Source: Morganella morganii (GTDB taxonomy: Bacteria > Pseudomonadota > Gammaproteobacteria > Enterobacterales > Enterobacteriaceae). From it: a stretch of 64,000 nucleotides of DNA. Position 1 is the stretch's first letter, and each line of letters begins with the position of its first letter. The stretch lies in the NCBI RefSeq assembly GCF_019242955.1, contig NZ_CP066129.1:2356001-2420000 (forward strand). Direction: 5' to 3'. Shown piece after piece: positions 8,272 through 18,416 of this stretch. Position numbers and translations under genes: made by a program. The notes beneath the pieces are model-generated. The model had not been told where the DNA came from and ran no database searches. It saw only the letters and a program-made list of their open reading frames with translations.

Positions 8272-9756
8272 TTAACCCACACTGTGTTCCAGGCTTATCG
8301 CCAGCAGTTTTTGCGCTTCAACGGCAAATTCCAGCGGCAATTCAGAGAACACATCTTTACAAAAACCATTAACAATCATTGAGATGGCATCATCTTCGCT
8401 GATCCCGCGCTGTAAGCAGTAAAACAGCTGATCTTCGCCGATACGCGAGGTGGTAGCCTCATGCTCCAGCTGCGCGCTGTTATTCATCACTTCCACATAC
8501 GGGAACGTGTGTGCGCCGCACTCTGTACCGATAAGCATCGAGTCACACTGGGTAAAGTTACGGGCGTTTTCTGCTCCCGGCAGTACCTTCACCAGCCCGC
8601 GGTAGCTGTTCTGGCTTTTCCCGGCGGAAATCCCTTTCGAGATAATAGTGGATTTGGTATTACGGCCGATGTGGATCATCTTGGTGCCGGTGTCCGCCTG
8701 CTGTGTGCCGTTGGTCAGTGCAACAGAGAAAAACTCACCGACTGAATTGTCCCCTTTGAGGATCACACTCGGGTATTTCCAGGTAATGGCCGAGCCGGTT
8801 TCAGACTGCGTCCACGACATTTTGGAATTTTCGCCCTCACACAGTGCCCGCTTAGTGACGAAGTTGAGTATCCCGCCTTCGGTATCACCACCGGAGAACC
8901 AGTTTTGGACGGTGGAATATTTGACTTCCGCATCTTTATGGATAATCACTTCCACAACAGCGGCATGCAGCTGGTAGGTATCACGTACCGGTGCGGAGCA
9001 GCCTTCGATATAACTGACATAGCTGCCTTCATCGGCGATCAGAATCGTGCGTTCAAACTGGCCGGTTTTGGCGGCGTTGATACGGAAATAGGTGGATAAT
9101 TCCATCGGGCACCGCACCCCTTTCGGGATATAAACAAATGTGCCGTCAGAAGCCACCGCCGCATTGAGCGCCGCAAAAAAGTTATCGTGGCTTGAAACCA
9201 CGGTACCAAGGTATTTCTGCACCAGTTCCGGATAATCATGAATCGCTTCCCCGAACGAGCAGAAAATCACACCGTGTTTCTTCAGTTCATCACGGTAAGT
9301 GGTGGAAACGGAAACGGAGTCAAAAATCGCATCCACCGCCACCGCCTGTCCTTCACGGACCGGCACACCGAGTTTTTCAAATGCTTCTTCCACTTCACTG
9401 GTCAGGAAGCTGTCTGCCGGGCTTTGCACCGCCCCCGGCTGTGAACCGCAGGTATCGTCACACGCACCGCATGACGGCGCGGAATAATAGCTGTAATCCT
9501 GATAATCCAGATGCGGATACTTCGCTTTCAGCCAGTGTGGTTCTTCCATACCGAGCCAGTGCTGAAAAGCCTCCAGCCGGAAATTGAGCATCCACTCCGG
9601 TTCATTTCGTTTGGCGGAAATGGCGCGGATCACATTTTCATTGATCCCTTTTGCCAGTTCATCCGTGGCGACGTTAGTGAAGAAGCCCTCTTTATAGCGC
9701 CCGTCATTCAGCCAGGTCTGAACGTCTTCACCAATCTCTGCATTGCTCTGAGACAT
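8272..9756 (-). CDS. sufB: Fe-S cluster assembly scaffold subunit SufB
   Basis: Main scaffold subunit of SufBC2D, where the nascent Fe-S cluster forms. The 494-residue length is within one residue of E. coli SufB (495). The C-terminal segment [18 protein letters not shown] includes the cysteine proposed to receive sulfur, and [13 protein letters not shown] is the family ending. An N-terminal cysteine-rich stretch ([20 protein letters not shown], about 93-112) is present as in enterobacterial SufB. The gene follows sufA after 15 bases. Confidence 0.97.
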   Translation of the reverse strand: MSQSNAEIGEDVQTWLNDGRYKEGFFTNVATDELAKGINENVIRAISAKRNEPEWMLNFRLEAFQHWLGMEEPHWLKAKYPHLDYQDYSYYSAPSCGACDDTCGSQPGAVQSPADSFLTSEVEEAFEKLGVPVREGQAVAVDAIFDSVSVSTTYRDELKKHGVIFCSFGEAIHDYPELVQKYLGTVVSSHDNFFAALNAAVASDGTFVYIPKGVRCPMELSTYFRINAAKTGQFERTILIADEGSYVSYIEGCSAPVRDTYQLHAAVVEVIIHKDAEVKYSTVQNWFSGGDTEGGILNFVTKRALCEGENSKMSWTQSETGSAITWKYPSVILKGDNSVGEFFSVALTNGTQQADTGTKMIHIGRNTKSTIISKGISAGKSQNSYRGLVKVLPGAENARNFTQCDSMLIGTECGAHTFPYVEVMNNSAQLEHEATTSRIGEDQLFYCLQRGISEDDAISMIVNGFCKDVFSELPLEFAVEAQKLLAISLEHSVG

Positions 9757-9771
9757 AATATGGCTTCGCTC

Positions 9772-10152
9772 TTAAACCCCGAAGCTTTCACCACACCCGC
9801 AGGCATGCTGAGCTTTCGGATTATTGAATTTAAATATCTGATTCAGCCCTTCGCGGACAAAATCCACTTCCGTACCGTCAATAAACGGCATGGCTTTGCG
9901 CGGAACATACAGCCGGGCGCCATCGCGCTCAAACAGCATGTCGTCTGCATCCGCCTGATTAATCATTTCGAAAACATAACCAAACCCGGCACAACCGGAC
10001 TGTTTGACACTCAGGCAAAGCCCGATACTGTCCGGGGTGTTATTCATCAGTGTCACAATCTGTTTTGCAGCGGCCGCTGTCAGCGTGATCCCTGTCCAGT
10101 CGTTATCATTCAGTGAAAAAGTTTCCACCGGGTTTGTGCTGTGTGTTGTCAT
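9772..10152 (-). CDS. sufA: A-type Fe-S carrier SufA
   Basis: Carries Fe-S clusters from SufBC2D to target apoproteins. I chose ATG 10152 because GAGGT precedes it by 6 bases; the upstream in-frame ATG at 10164 overlaps that Shine-Dalgarno sequence. The product has 126 residues. The three cluster-ligand cysteines of the family are Cys54 (KQSGCAGFGY), Cys118 and Cys120 (HACGCGESFGV). It is the first gene of the suf operon, preceded by a candidate Fur box. Confidence 0.97.
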   Translation of the reverse strand: MTTHSTNPVETFSLNDNDWTGITLTAAAAKQIVTLMNNTPDSIGLCLSVKQSGCAGFGYVFEMINQADADDMLFERDGARLYVPRKAMPFIDGTEVDFVREGLNQIFKFNNPKAQHACGCGESFGV

Positions 10153-10201
10153 TATTGACCTCATAAAATTCGACGGGAGCTCTCCGTAAACACCATGTTA
10201 A

Positions 10202-10216
10202 TGATAATATTTCTCA
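10202..10216 (-). promoter_or_regulatory. Candidate Fur box and -10 of the suf promoter
   Basis: TGATAAT-A-TTTCTCA matches the 7-1-7 Fur consensus TGATAATNATTATCA at 12 of 14 positions. On the minus strand it overlaps TATTAT (plus 10204-10209), a plausible -10 for sufA, whose ATG is about 50 bases further on. Fur repression of suf is established in E. coli. I could not identify IscR, OxyR or IHF sites. Confidence 0.5.
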
Positions 10217-10337
10217 CTTCAACCACTTGCTTTGAAAGGATATTCCGATTATTGATTAAATAATAGACAAGCATATCAGACAAGCGTTATCATTTTTGAG
10301 CGGAAAGTGAATTAATTCATTGTTTGTAAAAGAGATT

Positions 10338-10354
10338 ATTTATCAATGATAAAT
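10338..10354. repeat. Perfect 8-1-8 palindrome upstream of suf
   Basis: ATTTATCA-A-TGATAAAT is a perfect dyad about 190 bases upstream of sufA. Its size and symmetry are those of a transcription-factor operator. It contains TATCA/TGATA half-sites related to Fur, but the pattern is not a good Fur box. The rest of 10217-10490 is AT-rich and holds no gene; near the menI end an imperfect dyad AGCCGG/CCGGCT (about 10427-10474) may act as a weak terminator. Confidence 0.5.
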
Positions 10355-10490
10355 GCTTATTACCGTACTGTTCAGTACATTGCTGATGGCACAAAAGGAA
10401 TATTATAAATGCGACTTTTACAGAGAGAAGCCGGCGCAACGTGATTCCGGGTGAAATTCACACTGCACCGGCTGAAATGTTACTCAGATG

Positions 10491-10916
10491 TTAATTTCCG
10501 GTTCCGCGCAGAATGGCAGTGGTCAACCGGGAGATACAGCATAAACGCTGCTGCTCATCAAAAATCTCTATCGACCAGACCTGCTGATTACGCCCGAGAT
10601 GTACCGCCTTACAATAACCGGTAACAACACCACTGCGCACCGCACGGACATGATTAGCATTAATCTCAACACCGACTACCGTTTCATCCCCTTCACTGCA
10701 CAGATAACCGGCTACCGAGCCGAGACTTTCCGCCAGTACCACTGATGCCCCGCCGTGCAGCAGGCCATGCGGCTGTTTGGTCCGGTCATCAACCGGCATC
10801 ACGGCGATCAGCTGTTCCGGCTCCACCGCTGTAAAGACAATGCCCAGATGACTGAGCATATTCCCTTCCGAGATGCGATTCAGTTCTGCCGGTGTTGCAG
10901 GTCGTTTCCATATCAT
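10491..10916 (-). CDS. menI: 1,4-dihydroxy-2-naphthoyl-CoA thioesterase MenI (YdiI)
   Basis: A hotdog-fold thioesterase that hydrolyses DHNA-CoA in menaquinone biosynthesis. The 141-residue protein starts MIWKRPATPAELN, like E. coli YdiI (136). The family motif HGG (54-56) and catalytic Glu63 in VVLAESLGSVAGY are present. It follows ydiJ after 35 bases, the same order as in E. coli, so the two may be cotranscribed. Confidence 0.93.
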   Translation of the reverse strand: MIWKRPATPAELNRISEGNMLSHLGIVFTAVEPEQLIAVMPVDDRTKQPHGLLHGGASVVLAESLGSVAGYLCSEGDETVVGVEINANHVRAVRSGVVTGYCKAVHLGRNQQVWSIEIFDEQQRLCCISRLTTAILRGTGN

Positions 10917-10951
10917 TAATAAGCTCTCCGCGTCATGTTTTTATCCTGCTG

Positions 10952-13900
10952 TCAGGATACCAGTGTCAGCAGCGCCTGCAACGGGTGCAGCATGACTTTA
11001 CCTTCCATCCGTTTCACCTGGCTGCGACAGGAGTATCCGGTGGTCAGGCAACGTTCTGACGGCAGTGACTGATACGGCTGAGCCCAGGAGAGCTGATAGA
11101 TCCCCTTTGAGCGCGCCAGATTCGGCATTTCATGGCCGTAGGTTCCCGCCATTCCGCAACAGCCGGTGCTGACGGATTGCAGTGACGAACCGAAACGGCT
11201 GAACAGATTCTGCCAGGTTTTCACGCTGTCCGGCAGCGCGGTGGACTCGGTACAGTGGCTGAACAGATACCAGGGGGGAGTATTCACACTGACATCATTC
11301 ACCGGCAGAGAATCCGCATATTCTGCCAGAAATTCATGAACTAACATCACGCGGAACTGCTGTTTTTCCGGCGGCAGCACCGTTTTGTATTCATCGCGGT
11401 AGCAGAGCACCAGTGCCGGATCGACACCCGCCATCGGGCAGCCGAGCCGGGCGACCCGGTTGAGAAAATCGGCGGTTTTGTTTGCTGTCCGGGCAAACCG
11501 GGCGAGAAAACCTTTAATATGCTGTGCTTTTCCGTTCGGGCTGAACGGCAGCAGCACCGGCTGAAAACCCAGTTTTTCCGTCAGCGCGGCAAAGTCAGCC
11601 ACCACTTTTGCATCAAAGTAGCTGGTGAACGGGTCCTGAACAATAAAAAGATAGCGCCCGGCACGCCGCTGCTCCTCACTCATGCTTTCCAGCATTTCCA
11701 GTGTGACAGAAACGGCTTTACTGCCCGCCAGCTGTTGTTTCAGTGACGGTGATGACAGCAGCGGTAAATCCGTCATACCCACCGTTTTTTCACTGAGTTT
11801 CTGCACCCACGGCTGTTTCAGGAAAAAGTTAAATACCTTCGGTGCTTTCGCCATCAGCGGTGCACCGGCTTCCACATTCGCCACCAGATGGTCACGCAGC
11901 GGGCGCAGATAGCGTCCGTGATACAACGCCAGAAAACGGGTGCGGAATTCCGGCACATCAATTTTGATCGGGCATTGTGTGGAACAGGCTTTACAGGCCA
12001 GGCAGCCGGACATCGATTCTTTCACTTCATGGGAAAAATCATATTCTCCGCGTGATGCCCGCCGCGTATTGCCGATTTTCTCAATCAAGCCACGCAGAGA
12101 GATCCGGCTCTGCGGTACTGCCTGTGATAATAATGCCGGGTCCGTACCCTGCTCCGCCAGCAGCCGAAGCCATTCGCGTACCAATCCGGCACGGCCTTTC
12201 GGCGAATGAAAACGGGATTGTGTCACTTTCATTGACGGACACATCGGGCTTTTGACATCAAAGTTAAAACACAGTCCGTTACCGTTGCAGTTCATCGCGC
12301 CGGAAAAGGTATTTCTGACTTCAACAGGGATCGTTCTGTCATACGTACCGCGTTTAACTGCATCCACCTGCATCATCGGTGCATCACAGGTTAAAGGCGC
12401 ACAGATTTTGCCGGGATTGAGCCGGTTTTCCGGGTCAAATGCCCCTTTGATACGACGCAGTTCGCGGTACAGCGTGTCACCGAAAAAAGCCTCACTGTAC
12501 TGCGCGCGGAACCCTTTGCCGTGCTCCCCCCACAGTAAACCGCCGTATTTGGCGGTCAGCGCGACGATATCATCGGAAATCTGCTTCATCAGCATTTCCT
12601 GTTCCGGTGAGCACATATCCAGTGCCGGGCGCACATGCAATACGCCTGCATCCACATGACCAAACATGCCGTATTCCAGATGATGGCTGTCCAGCAACGC
12701 ACGAAATTCAGTGATGTAATCCGCCAGATGTTCCGGCGGAACACAGGTATCTTCGACAAACGGAATCGGTTTTGCCGCCCCTTTACTGTTACCGAGCAAT
12801 CCCACCGCTTTCTTGCGCATTGCATAAATACGCTCAATACCACTCAGCTCACGGCAGACCTGATACCCAATCACACCCGCTTCATTATTGGCCATTAATG
12901 AATCCAGGCGTTCACACAGTGACGTAACCTGCCCGTCAATCAGCGCTTCATCGTCACCGCAGAATTCAACGATATTCAGCCCCGCCAGGGTTTTATCCGG
13001 CACATCCGTGATCAGTTCACTGACGGAATGCCAGACGATATCTTCCCGCGCCAGATTCAGCACTTTTGAATCCACGGTTTCCACTGACAGCGCCTGAGCC
13101 GCCACCATAAACGGCGCATTGCGCAGCGCGGAATCAAATGCATCATATTTGACATTCACCAGGCGGCGCACTTTCGGGATCGGCGTGATATTGAGTTTTG
13201 CCTCAGTGATCACCGCCAGTGTGCCTTCCGAGCCGGTCAGGATACGCGTCAGATCAAAGGTCTGCATATCATCACTGAAGACATGGCGCAGGTCATAACC
13301 GGTCAGAAAACGGTTAAGCTTCGGAAAGCTGTCCAAAATGGTCTGCCGGTGGGTTTCGCAGCTTTCCAGCGTGGTGCGGTAAAGTCCCCCGGCTGCACTC
13401 TCCTCCTGCGCGCAGCGCCGTGCCTCACTGACCGGCAGCGGCGCGGTATCCAGCAGATCACCGTTGAGCAGTACCGAACGCAGCCCCAGCACATGGTCTG
13501 ACGTTTTTCCGTACACCAGTGAGCCCTGGCCGGAAGCATCGGTGTTAATCATCCCGCCGAGGGTGGCCCGGTTGGAGGTGGATAACTCCGGCGCGAAAAA
13601 ATAGCCGTAAGGTTTCAGATACGCATTGAGCTGATCTTTAATCACACCCGCTTCCGCCCGCACCCAGCCCTGTTCCGGATTAATTTCCAGAATACGGTTC
13701 ATATAGCGGGATAAATCGATGACCACCCCGTTATTCAGCGACTGACCATTGGTGCCCGTACCACCGCCGCGCGGGGTAAAAGTAACCGACTGGTATTCAT
13801 CCTGTGCAGCAAGACGCATCACCAGAATCACATCAGCGGTCGAACGCGGGAAAACGATTGCCTGAGGCAGAAGCTGATAAATACTGTTATCGGTAGCGAG

Positions 13901-14020
13901 TGTCAGGCGATCACCGTAGCGGGTGGTGGTATCACCGGTAAATCCGCTTTCATTGAGGGCGTGAATATAACGTTCAACCGCCGGGCTTACCTGAGGGGAG
14001 TGCGTTAATCGTGGGATCAT
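10952..14020 (-). CDS. ydiJ: FAD/Fe-S oxidoreductase YdiJ (D-2-hydroxyglutarate dehydrogenase type)
   Basis: A 1022-residue two-part flavoprotein close in length to E. coli YdiJ (1018), which has been reported to oxidise D-2-hydroxyglutarate. The N-terminal half has the PCMH-type FAD-binding domain with TPRGGGTGTNGQ (about 83-94), followed by the FAD-oxidase C domain (...MFGHVDAGVLHVRPALDM...). The C-terminal half has a ferredoxin-type motif GCLACKACSTQCP (about 660-672) and CCG-like cysteine segments (GCCGMAGTYGHE). ATG 14020 (MIPRLTHSP) matches the E. coli start; ATG 14041 lacks a ribosome-binding site. The reverse strand is free of frameshifts across 3 kb. Substrate assignment is by family, not from the sequence. 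Confidence 0.93.
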   Translation of the reverse strand: MIPRLTHSPQVSPAVERYIHALNESGFTGDTTTRYGDRLTLATDNSIYQLLPQAIVFPRSTADVILVMRLAAQDEYQSVTFTPRGGGTGTNGQSLNNGVVIDLSRYMNRILEINPEQGWVRAEAGVIKDQLNAYLKPYGYFFAPELSTSNRATLGGMINTDASGQGSLVYGKTSDHVLGLRSVLLNGDLLDTAPLPVSEARRCAQEESAAGGLYRTTLESCETHRQTILDSFPKLNRFLTGYDLRHVFSDDMQTFDLTRILTGSEGTLAVITEAKLNITPIPKVRRLVNVKYDAFDSALRNAPFMVAAQALSVETVDSKVLNLAREDIVWHSVSELITDVPDKTLAGLNIVEFCGDDEALIDGQVTSLCERLDSLMANNEAGVIGYQVCRELSGIERIYAMRKKAVGLLGNSKGAAKPIPFVEDTCVPPEHLADYITEFRALLDSHHLEYGMFGHVDAGVLHVRPALDMCSPEQEMLMKQISDDIVALTAKYGGLLWGEHGKGFRAQYSEAFFGDTLYRELRRIKGAFDPENRLNPGKICAPLTCDAPMMQVDAVKRGTYDRTIPVEVRNTFSGAMNCNGNGLCFNFDVKSPMCPSMKVTQSRFHSPKGRAGLVREWLRLLAEQGTDPALLSQAVPQSRISLRGLIEKIGNTRRASRGEYDFSHEVKESMSGCLACKACSTQCPIKIDVPEFRTRFLALYHGRYLRPLRDHLVANVEAGAPLMAKAPKVFNFFLKQPWVQKLSEKTVGMTDLPLLSSPSLKQQLAGSKAVSVTLEMLESMSEEQRRAGRYLFIVQDPFTSYFDAKVVADFAALTEKLGFQPVLLPFSPNGKAQHIKGFLARFARTANKTADFLNRVARLGCPMAGVDPALVLCYRDEYKTVLPPEKQQFRVMLVHEFLAEYADSLPVNDVSVNTPPWYLFSHCTESTALPDSVKTWQNLFSRFGSSLQSVSTGCCGMAGTYGHEMPNLARSKGIYQLSWAQPYQSLPSERCLTTGYSCRSQVKRMEGKVMLHPLQALLTLVS

Positions 14021-14229
14021 TATCTGCGGCTCTTTTATCATAAATGGTCACATTGCAAATCTGACAATATAATTATGTGGTTAACTCTTCATTCTGATGC
14101 ATGATTCATGAGAGAATATTCACCTTAACACACAATGTATTCATTTTGCGCCTGCAATAAAATAACGCAATATTTGCGCTCCTTTATCGGGAACAACCAG
14201 TTAATTCATTTACAAAGGGAAACTTATCC

Positions 14230-15345
14230 GTGGAAAAATCGCAACCGGGTTATGATTTACCTAAACTAATATTCGCCGTTGCAGCGATATCCATTCTCAT
14301 TGCCGTTAGTTTCTGGGTATTAAGTCCGTTCCTTCCCGGCTTCATCTGGGCAGGTATGATAGTCATTGCCACCTGGCCGGTTTATACCGCTATCCGCCGC
14401 CGTGTCCGTAACAGCCGCTGGATAGCGGCATCCGTTATGGTCATGCTGATTATTCTGCTGTTTGTTTTTCCGCTGGCACTGCTGATTAACAGTATTGTCG
14501 AGAACAGTGAACCGCTGATGCGCTGGGTGAAATCTCCGGGGCAACTGACACTGCCGGAACTCTACTGGCTGGATTCCGTCCCGGTTATCGGGCCGAAACT
14601 GTTTGCCAGCTGGACAAGCCTGGTCGCCAGCGGCGGCAATGCCATGATGGCGAAAATCCAGCCCTATCTCGGACAGGGCGCGGCCTGGTTCCTGACACAG
14701 CTGCTGAGTGCAGGTAAGTTCCTGTTCCACCTGGCGATTATGCTGCTGTTCAGCGGCCTGCTCTACCTTCAGGGAGAAGAGGCTATGCGCGGCTTTCGCC
14801 ATTTTGCCCTTCGTCTGGCCGGTATGCGCGGTGATGCCGCCGTACTGCTGGCTGCAATGTCTGTGCGGGCCGTCGCACTGGGCGTCGTGGTAACCGCATT
14901 AACCCAGGCTATTATCGGCGGACTGGGGCTGGGGCTGGCCGGTGTGCCGTTTGCCGCCATCCTGACAGTCCTTATCTTTATCTGCTGTGTGGCGCAGCTC
15001 GGCCCGCTGCTGATTATGATCCCGTCCGTCATTTATCTGTTCTGGACCGGTGATACCACCTGGGCGGTGGTGATGATTGTCTGGTCGGGCATTGTTGCCA
15101 CCATGGATGGCGTGCTTCGCCCTTATCTCATTAAAATGGGGGCTGATTTACCGATGATACTGATTCTGACCGGGGTTATCGGGGGGATGTTATCACTCGG
15201 CATGATCGGGCTCTTTATCGGCCCTGTCGTACTGGCGGTTTCCTATACCCTGTTGAAAGCATGGATGAATGATGTACCTAAGCCGTCGGACGATTTGACT
15301 GAGGTTCGCGCTTATATGGAAGAACAACTCTCGGAAAAAGAATAA
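14230..15345 (+). CDS. ydiK: AI-2E family transporter YdiK
   Basis: An inner-membrane protein of 371 residues with about seven to eight hydrophobic helices, of the AI-2E transporter family (TqsA, PerM relatives). The start is GTG 14230, with AAAGGG 12 bases upstream. Conserved family regions are the long loop around 90-150 and the GVPFAAILTVL...GPLLIMIPSVIYLF segment. Some family members export autoinducer-2 and others are Na+/H+ antiporters, so the substrate of YdiK is not known. It is divergent from ydiJ and is followed by rprA, the same neighbourhood as in E. coli. Confidence 0.88.
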   Translation: MEKSQPGYDLPKLIFAVAAISILIAVSFWVLSPFLPGFIWAGMIVIATWPVYTAIRRRVRNSRWIAASVMVMLIILLFVFPLALLINSIVENSEPLMRWVKSPGQLTLPELYWLDSVPVIGPKLFASWTSLVASGGNAMMAKIQPYLGQGAAWFLTQLLSAGKFLFHLAIMLLFSGLLYLQGEEAMRGFRHFALRLAGMRGDAAVLLAAMSVRAVALGVVVTALTQAIIGGLGLGLAGVPFAAILTVLIFICCVAQLGPLLIMIPSVIYLFWTGDTTWAVVMIVWSGIVATMDGVLRPYLIKMGADLPMILILTGVIGGMLSLGMIGLFIGPVVLAVSYTLLKAWMNDVPKPSDDLTEVRAYMEEQLSEKE

Positions 15346-15532
15346 GTTTTTAATCAAAGGTGCAGAAATGCACCTTTGATATATTTAATTAATTATTCAA
15401 TTACTCTTCATAAATAACATTAATAATTTGAAATATTAATATACTTCAGTATGTCGTCACCCGACTTATTCCGCCTGCAGACAGAGGTTCTGAATATATT
15501 TCACTTATCTAACAAACAGTAAATATATATAT

Positions 15533-15546
15533 TGAGACAATTCTTA
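15533..15546 (+). promoter_or_regulatory. Possible RcsB box of rprA
   Basis: TGAGACAATTCTTA matches the RcsAB-type consensus TAAGAATATTCCTA at 10 of 14 positions and is centred about 46-51 bases before the predicted rprA start. RcsB is the known activator of rprA in E. coli. The stretch 15346-15532 is AT-rich and holds no gene I can support. Confidence 0.35.
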
Positions 15547-15587
15547 ATGCAGGCATATCTTAATTATTTTAATATATCAGCCATCAA

Positions 15588-15690
15588 GTAACGAATTAAA
15601 AGGTATTGTTATTCATTACAATGATACCTTCCGAATATAAATATTGCTGTGTGTAGTCTTTGCCTGTCAGCCCATGATAGGCTTTTTTTT
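15588..15690 (+). ncRNA. rprA: Small RNA RprA
   Basis: An Hfq-dependent sRNA that promotes rpoS translation and is induced by the Rcs phosphorelay in E. coli. The 3' half is unmistakable: TTGCTGTGTGTAGTCTTTGC (15643-15662) is identical to E. coli RprA, and is followed by the terminator stem GCCTGTC/GATAGGC and nine T. The gene sits downstream of ydiK as in E. coli. The 5' half differs in sequence but also folds into a hairpin (AAGGTAT 15600-15606 with ATACCTT 15624-15630). The 5' end is estimated from a -10-like TATATC at 15573 and is uncertain by several bases. Confidence 0.85.
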
Positions 15691-15770
15691 TGCCTGTAAT
15701 TCAGGATAGCTCATTTGGTTTTGTTTTGATTTGCCTTAAATGCGCTCAGACATTCTAACATTGAATGATA

Positions 15771-15799
15771 AAAAAAAGCCCGAAACAATCCGGGCTTTT
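15771..15799 (-). terminator. ppsA terminator
   Basis: AAAAGCCCG and CGGGCTTTT form a symmetric stem with an 8-base loop. T-runs lie on both strands; read on the minus strand it ends ppsA 21 bases after its stop. Confidence 0.85.
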
Positions 15800-15819
15800 A
15801 ATCATTTAAAATGATTGAA

Positions 15820-18198
15820 TCAACAATTTTCTGCTAATGAAATCCAGGTTTTCACTACAGTATCCGGATTAAGAGAAACACTGTCGATCCCCTGCTCCAT
15901 CAGCCAGGCGGCAAAATCCTGATGGTCGGATGGTCCCTGACCACAGATTCCCACATATTTATTACGTGCTTTCGCCGCTTTGATAGCCATCGACAGCAGG
16001 GCTTTCACTGCGTCATTACGCTCATCAAACAGCGTGGACACCACACCGGAGTCACGATCCAGACCCAGTGTCAGCTGAGTCATATCGTTGGAACCGATAG
16101 AGAAGCCGTCGAAATACTCAAGGAACTGATCTGCCAGCAGGGCATTGGACGGAATTTCACACATCATAATCAAACGCAGGCCGTTTTCGCCGCGTTTCAG
16201 ACCATGAACCGCCAGCTCATTAACCACAGCTTCTGCCTGTGCCACCGTACGGACAAACGGAATCATCACTTCGACATTCGTCAGATCCATGTCATTACGC
16301 ACACGCTTCACCGCTTCACATTCCAGCGCGAAACAGTCACGGAAATCATCATGCACATAACGGCCGGCACCACGGAAGCCCAGCATCGGGTTTTCTTCAT
16401 CCGGCTCGTAAATATCCCCGCCGACCAGGTTGGCATATTCGTTTGATTTAAAGTCAGACAGACGAACAATGACTTTCTTCGGATAGAAAGCTGCCGCAAT
16501 CGTGGCAATCCCTTCAACCAGGCGACCGATGTAGAACTCGACCGGATCATCATAGCCCTGCATCATGCTGCGGATTTCAGCCTGCAATTCCGGAGTCTGC
16601 TGATCAAATTCCAGCAGTGCACGCGGGTGCACACCAATCATACGGTTGATGATAAATTCCAGACGCGCCAGACCGACACCCTCATGCGGCAGACAGGCAA
16701 AGTCAAATGCGCGATCCGGGTTACCGACGTTCATCATGATTTTGGTGCCGACTTCCGGCATTGTGTCGATTTCGGAAGAGTGGATGTCAAAATCCAGTTT
16801 GCCGCCATACACATAACCGGTATCCCCTTCAGAACAGGAGACCGTCACTTCCTGGCCTTCTTTCAGAAGCTCGGTGGCATCACCACAGCCGACAACTGCC
16901 GGAATACCCAGCTCACGGGCAATAATTGCAGCGTGGCAGGTACGGCCGCCGCGGTTAGTCACAATCGCCGCCGCTTTCTTCATGATCGGTTCCCAGTCCG
17001 GGTCAGTCATATCAGTGACTAACACATCACCCGGCTGAATACGATCCATCTGGCTCAGATCATGAATAACTTTTACCGCACCGGCACCGATACGGTGACC
17101 GATTGCACGACCTTCGACCAGCACATTGCTCTGGCCGTTCAGCTGATAACGTTCCATCACCTGCTGATTGGAACGGACAGTTTCCGGACGCGCCTGTACG
17201 ATATACAGCTTGCCGTTATTACCGTCTTTTGCCCACTCGATATCCATCGGACGACCGTAGTGTTTTTCAATGGTCACGGCCTGTTTTGCCAGTTCTTCCA
17301 CTTCGCTGTCGGTCAGTGAGAAACGTTTGCATTTCTCCGCATCCACATCTTCAATACGTACCTGTTTGCCGTGGCTGGTGTCATCCGCATAAACCATCTG
17401 GATTTTCTTGGAACCCATAGTACGGCGGACAATGGCCGGACGGCCTTTTTCCAGGGTTGGTTTGTGAACATAAAACTCATCCGGGTTTACCGCACCCTGC
17501 ACCACCATTTCACCCAGCCCGTAAGCGGATGTGATAAAGACAACCTGGTCAAAACCGGATTCGGTATCGATGGTGAACATCACACCTGACGATGCGAGGT
17601 CAGAACGTACCATGCGCTGAATACCGGCAGACAGTGCAACGCCGCGGTGGTCATAACCCTGATGCACACGATAAGAAATCGCGCGGTCATTAAATAATGA
17701 AGCAAATACGTGCTTGATAGCGACCATGATCGCATCAATGCCCTGCACGTTTAAGAAGGTTTCCTGCTGTCCCGCGAAGGAGGCATCCGGCATATCTTCA
17801 GCCGTTGCGGAAGAACGCACAGCAAAAGATGCGCCTTTCTCACCTTCGGACAGCTGTTCATACGCTAGGCGGATATCCTGTTCAAATTCAGCGGAGAACG
17901 GGGTATCGATTACCCATGCGCGGATCTGCGCACCTGCTTTCGCCAGCTGGTTGACATCGTCAATATCCGTTTTATCCAGCAGCTCATAAATGCGCTGGTT
18001 GACGCCACTTTGCTCAAGAAAGTCATTGAAGGCCTGTGCCGTGGTGGCAAAACCATTGGGAACAGACACGCCTAATCCGGAAAGATTGGTTATCATTTCG
18101 CCTAAAGACGCATTTTTACCACCGACACGGGGTACGTCATTCATACCTAATTGGTTATACCAAAGTACATTACACGGGGTTTGACCATTGTTGGACAT
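15820..18198 (-). CDS. ppsA: Phosphoenolpyruvate synthase PpsA
   Basis: Makes PEP from pyruvate, ATP and water for gluconeogenesis. The start ATG 18198 (MSNNGQTPC) has AAGGA 10 bases upstream; the product is 792 residues, the same as E. coli. Three domains are visible: N-terminal nucleotide-binding domain ([20 protein letters not shown]), swivelling phosphohistidine domain with the catalytic His in [15 protein letters not shown] (about 420), and the C-terminal PEP-utilising barrel with the catalytic Cys in [10 protein letters not shown] (about 766). It is divergent from ppsR, whose product controls its phosphorylation state. A Cra-like site upstream fits the known activation of ppsA by Cra. 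Confidence 0.98.
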   Translation of the reverse strand: MSNNGQTPCNVLWYNQLGMNDVPRVGGKNASLGEMITNLSGLGVSVPNGFATTAQAFNDFLEQSGVNQRIYELLDKTDIDDVNQLAKAGAQIRAWVIDTPFSAEFEQDIRLAYEQLSEGEKGASFAVRSSATAEDMPDASFAGQQETFLNVQGIDAIMVAIKHVFASLFNDRAISYRVHQGYDHRGVALSAGIQRMVRSDLASSGVMFTIDTESGFDQVVFITSAYGLGEMVVQGAVNPDEFYVHKPTLEKGRPAIVRRTMGSKKIQMVYADDTSHGKQVRIEDVDAEKCKRFSLTDSEVEELAKQAVTIEKHYGRPMDIEWAKDGNNGKLYIVQARPETVRSNQQVMERYQLNGQSNVLVEGRAIGHRIGAGAVKVIHDLSQMDRIQPGDVLVTDMTDPDWEPIMKKAAAIVTNRGGRTCHAAIIARELGIPAVVGCGDATELLKEGQEVTVSCSEGDTGYVYGGKLDFDIHSSEIDTMPEVGTKIMMNVGNPDRAFDFACLPHEGVGLARLEFIINRMIGVHPRALLEFDQQTPELQAEIRSMMQGYDDPVEFYIGRLVEGIATIAAAFYPKKVIVRLSDFKSNEYANLVGGDIYEPDEENPMLGFRGAGRYVHDDFRDCFALECEAVKRVRNDMDLTNVEVMIPFVRTVAQAEAVVNELAVHGLKRGENGLRLIMMCEIPSNALLADQFLEYFDGFSIGSNDMTQLTLGLDRDSGVVSTLFDERNDAVKALLSMAIKAAKARNKYVGICGQGPSDHQDFAAWLMEQGIDSVSLNPDTVVKTWISLAENC

Positions 18199-18270
18199 TG
18201 CAAGCAATCCTTTTAACATTCAAAAGAAGGTAAAATCGGAAATACGGGCTCTGCTGAGCATCAGAAACAG

Positions 18271-18316
18271 ATTATCACAATGTTTGTAAGAATATAGACA
18301 GGTGAATCGATCAACC
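18271..18316 (-). promoter_or_regulatory. ppsA promoter with Cra-like activator site
   Basis: On the minus strand a -10 GATAAT (plus 18271-18276) predicts a start near 18264, with a poor -35. GGTGAATCGATCAACC (18301-18316) contains a perfect left Cra half (TGAATCGAT) and a degenerate right half. Its centre lies about 44 bases upstream of the start, the position expected for an activator and for Cra at E. coli ppsA. Confidence 0.5.
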
Positions 18317-18416
18317 CGATTACAATATTTTTTTATCCTTTATAATCATGTTTTAATTTATTTGTGCCGTTGCTCCGGATTATCGATTCAGCAAAAAACA
18401 TAGGAAAATAAATAAC

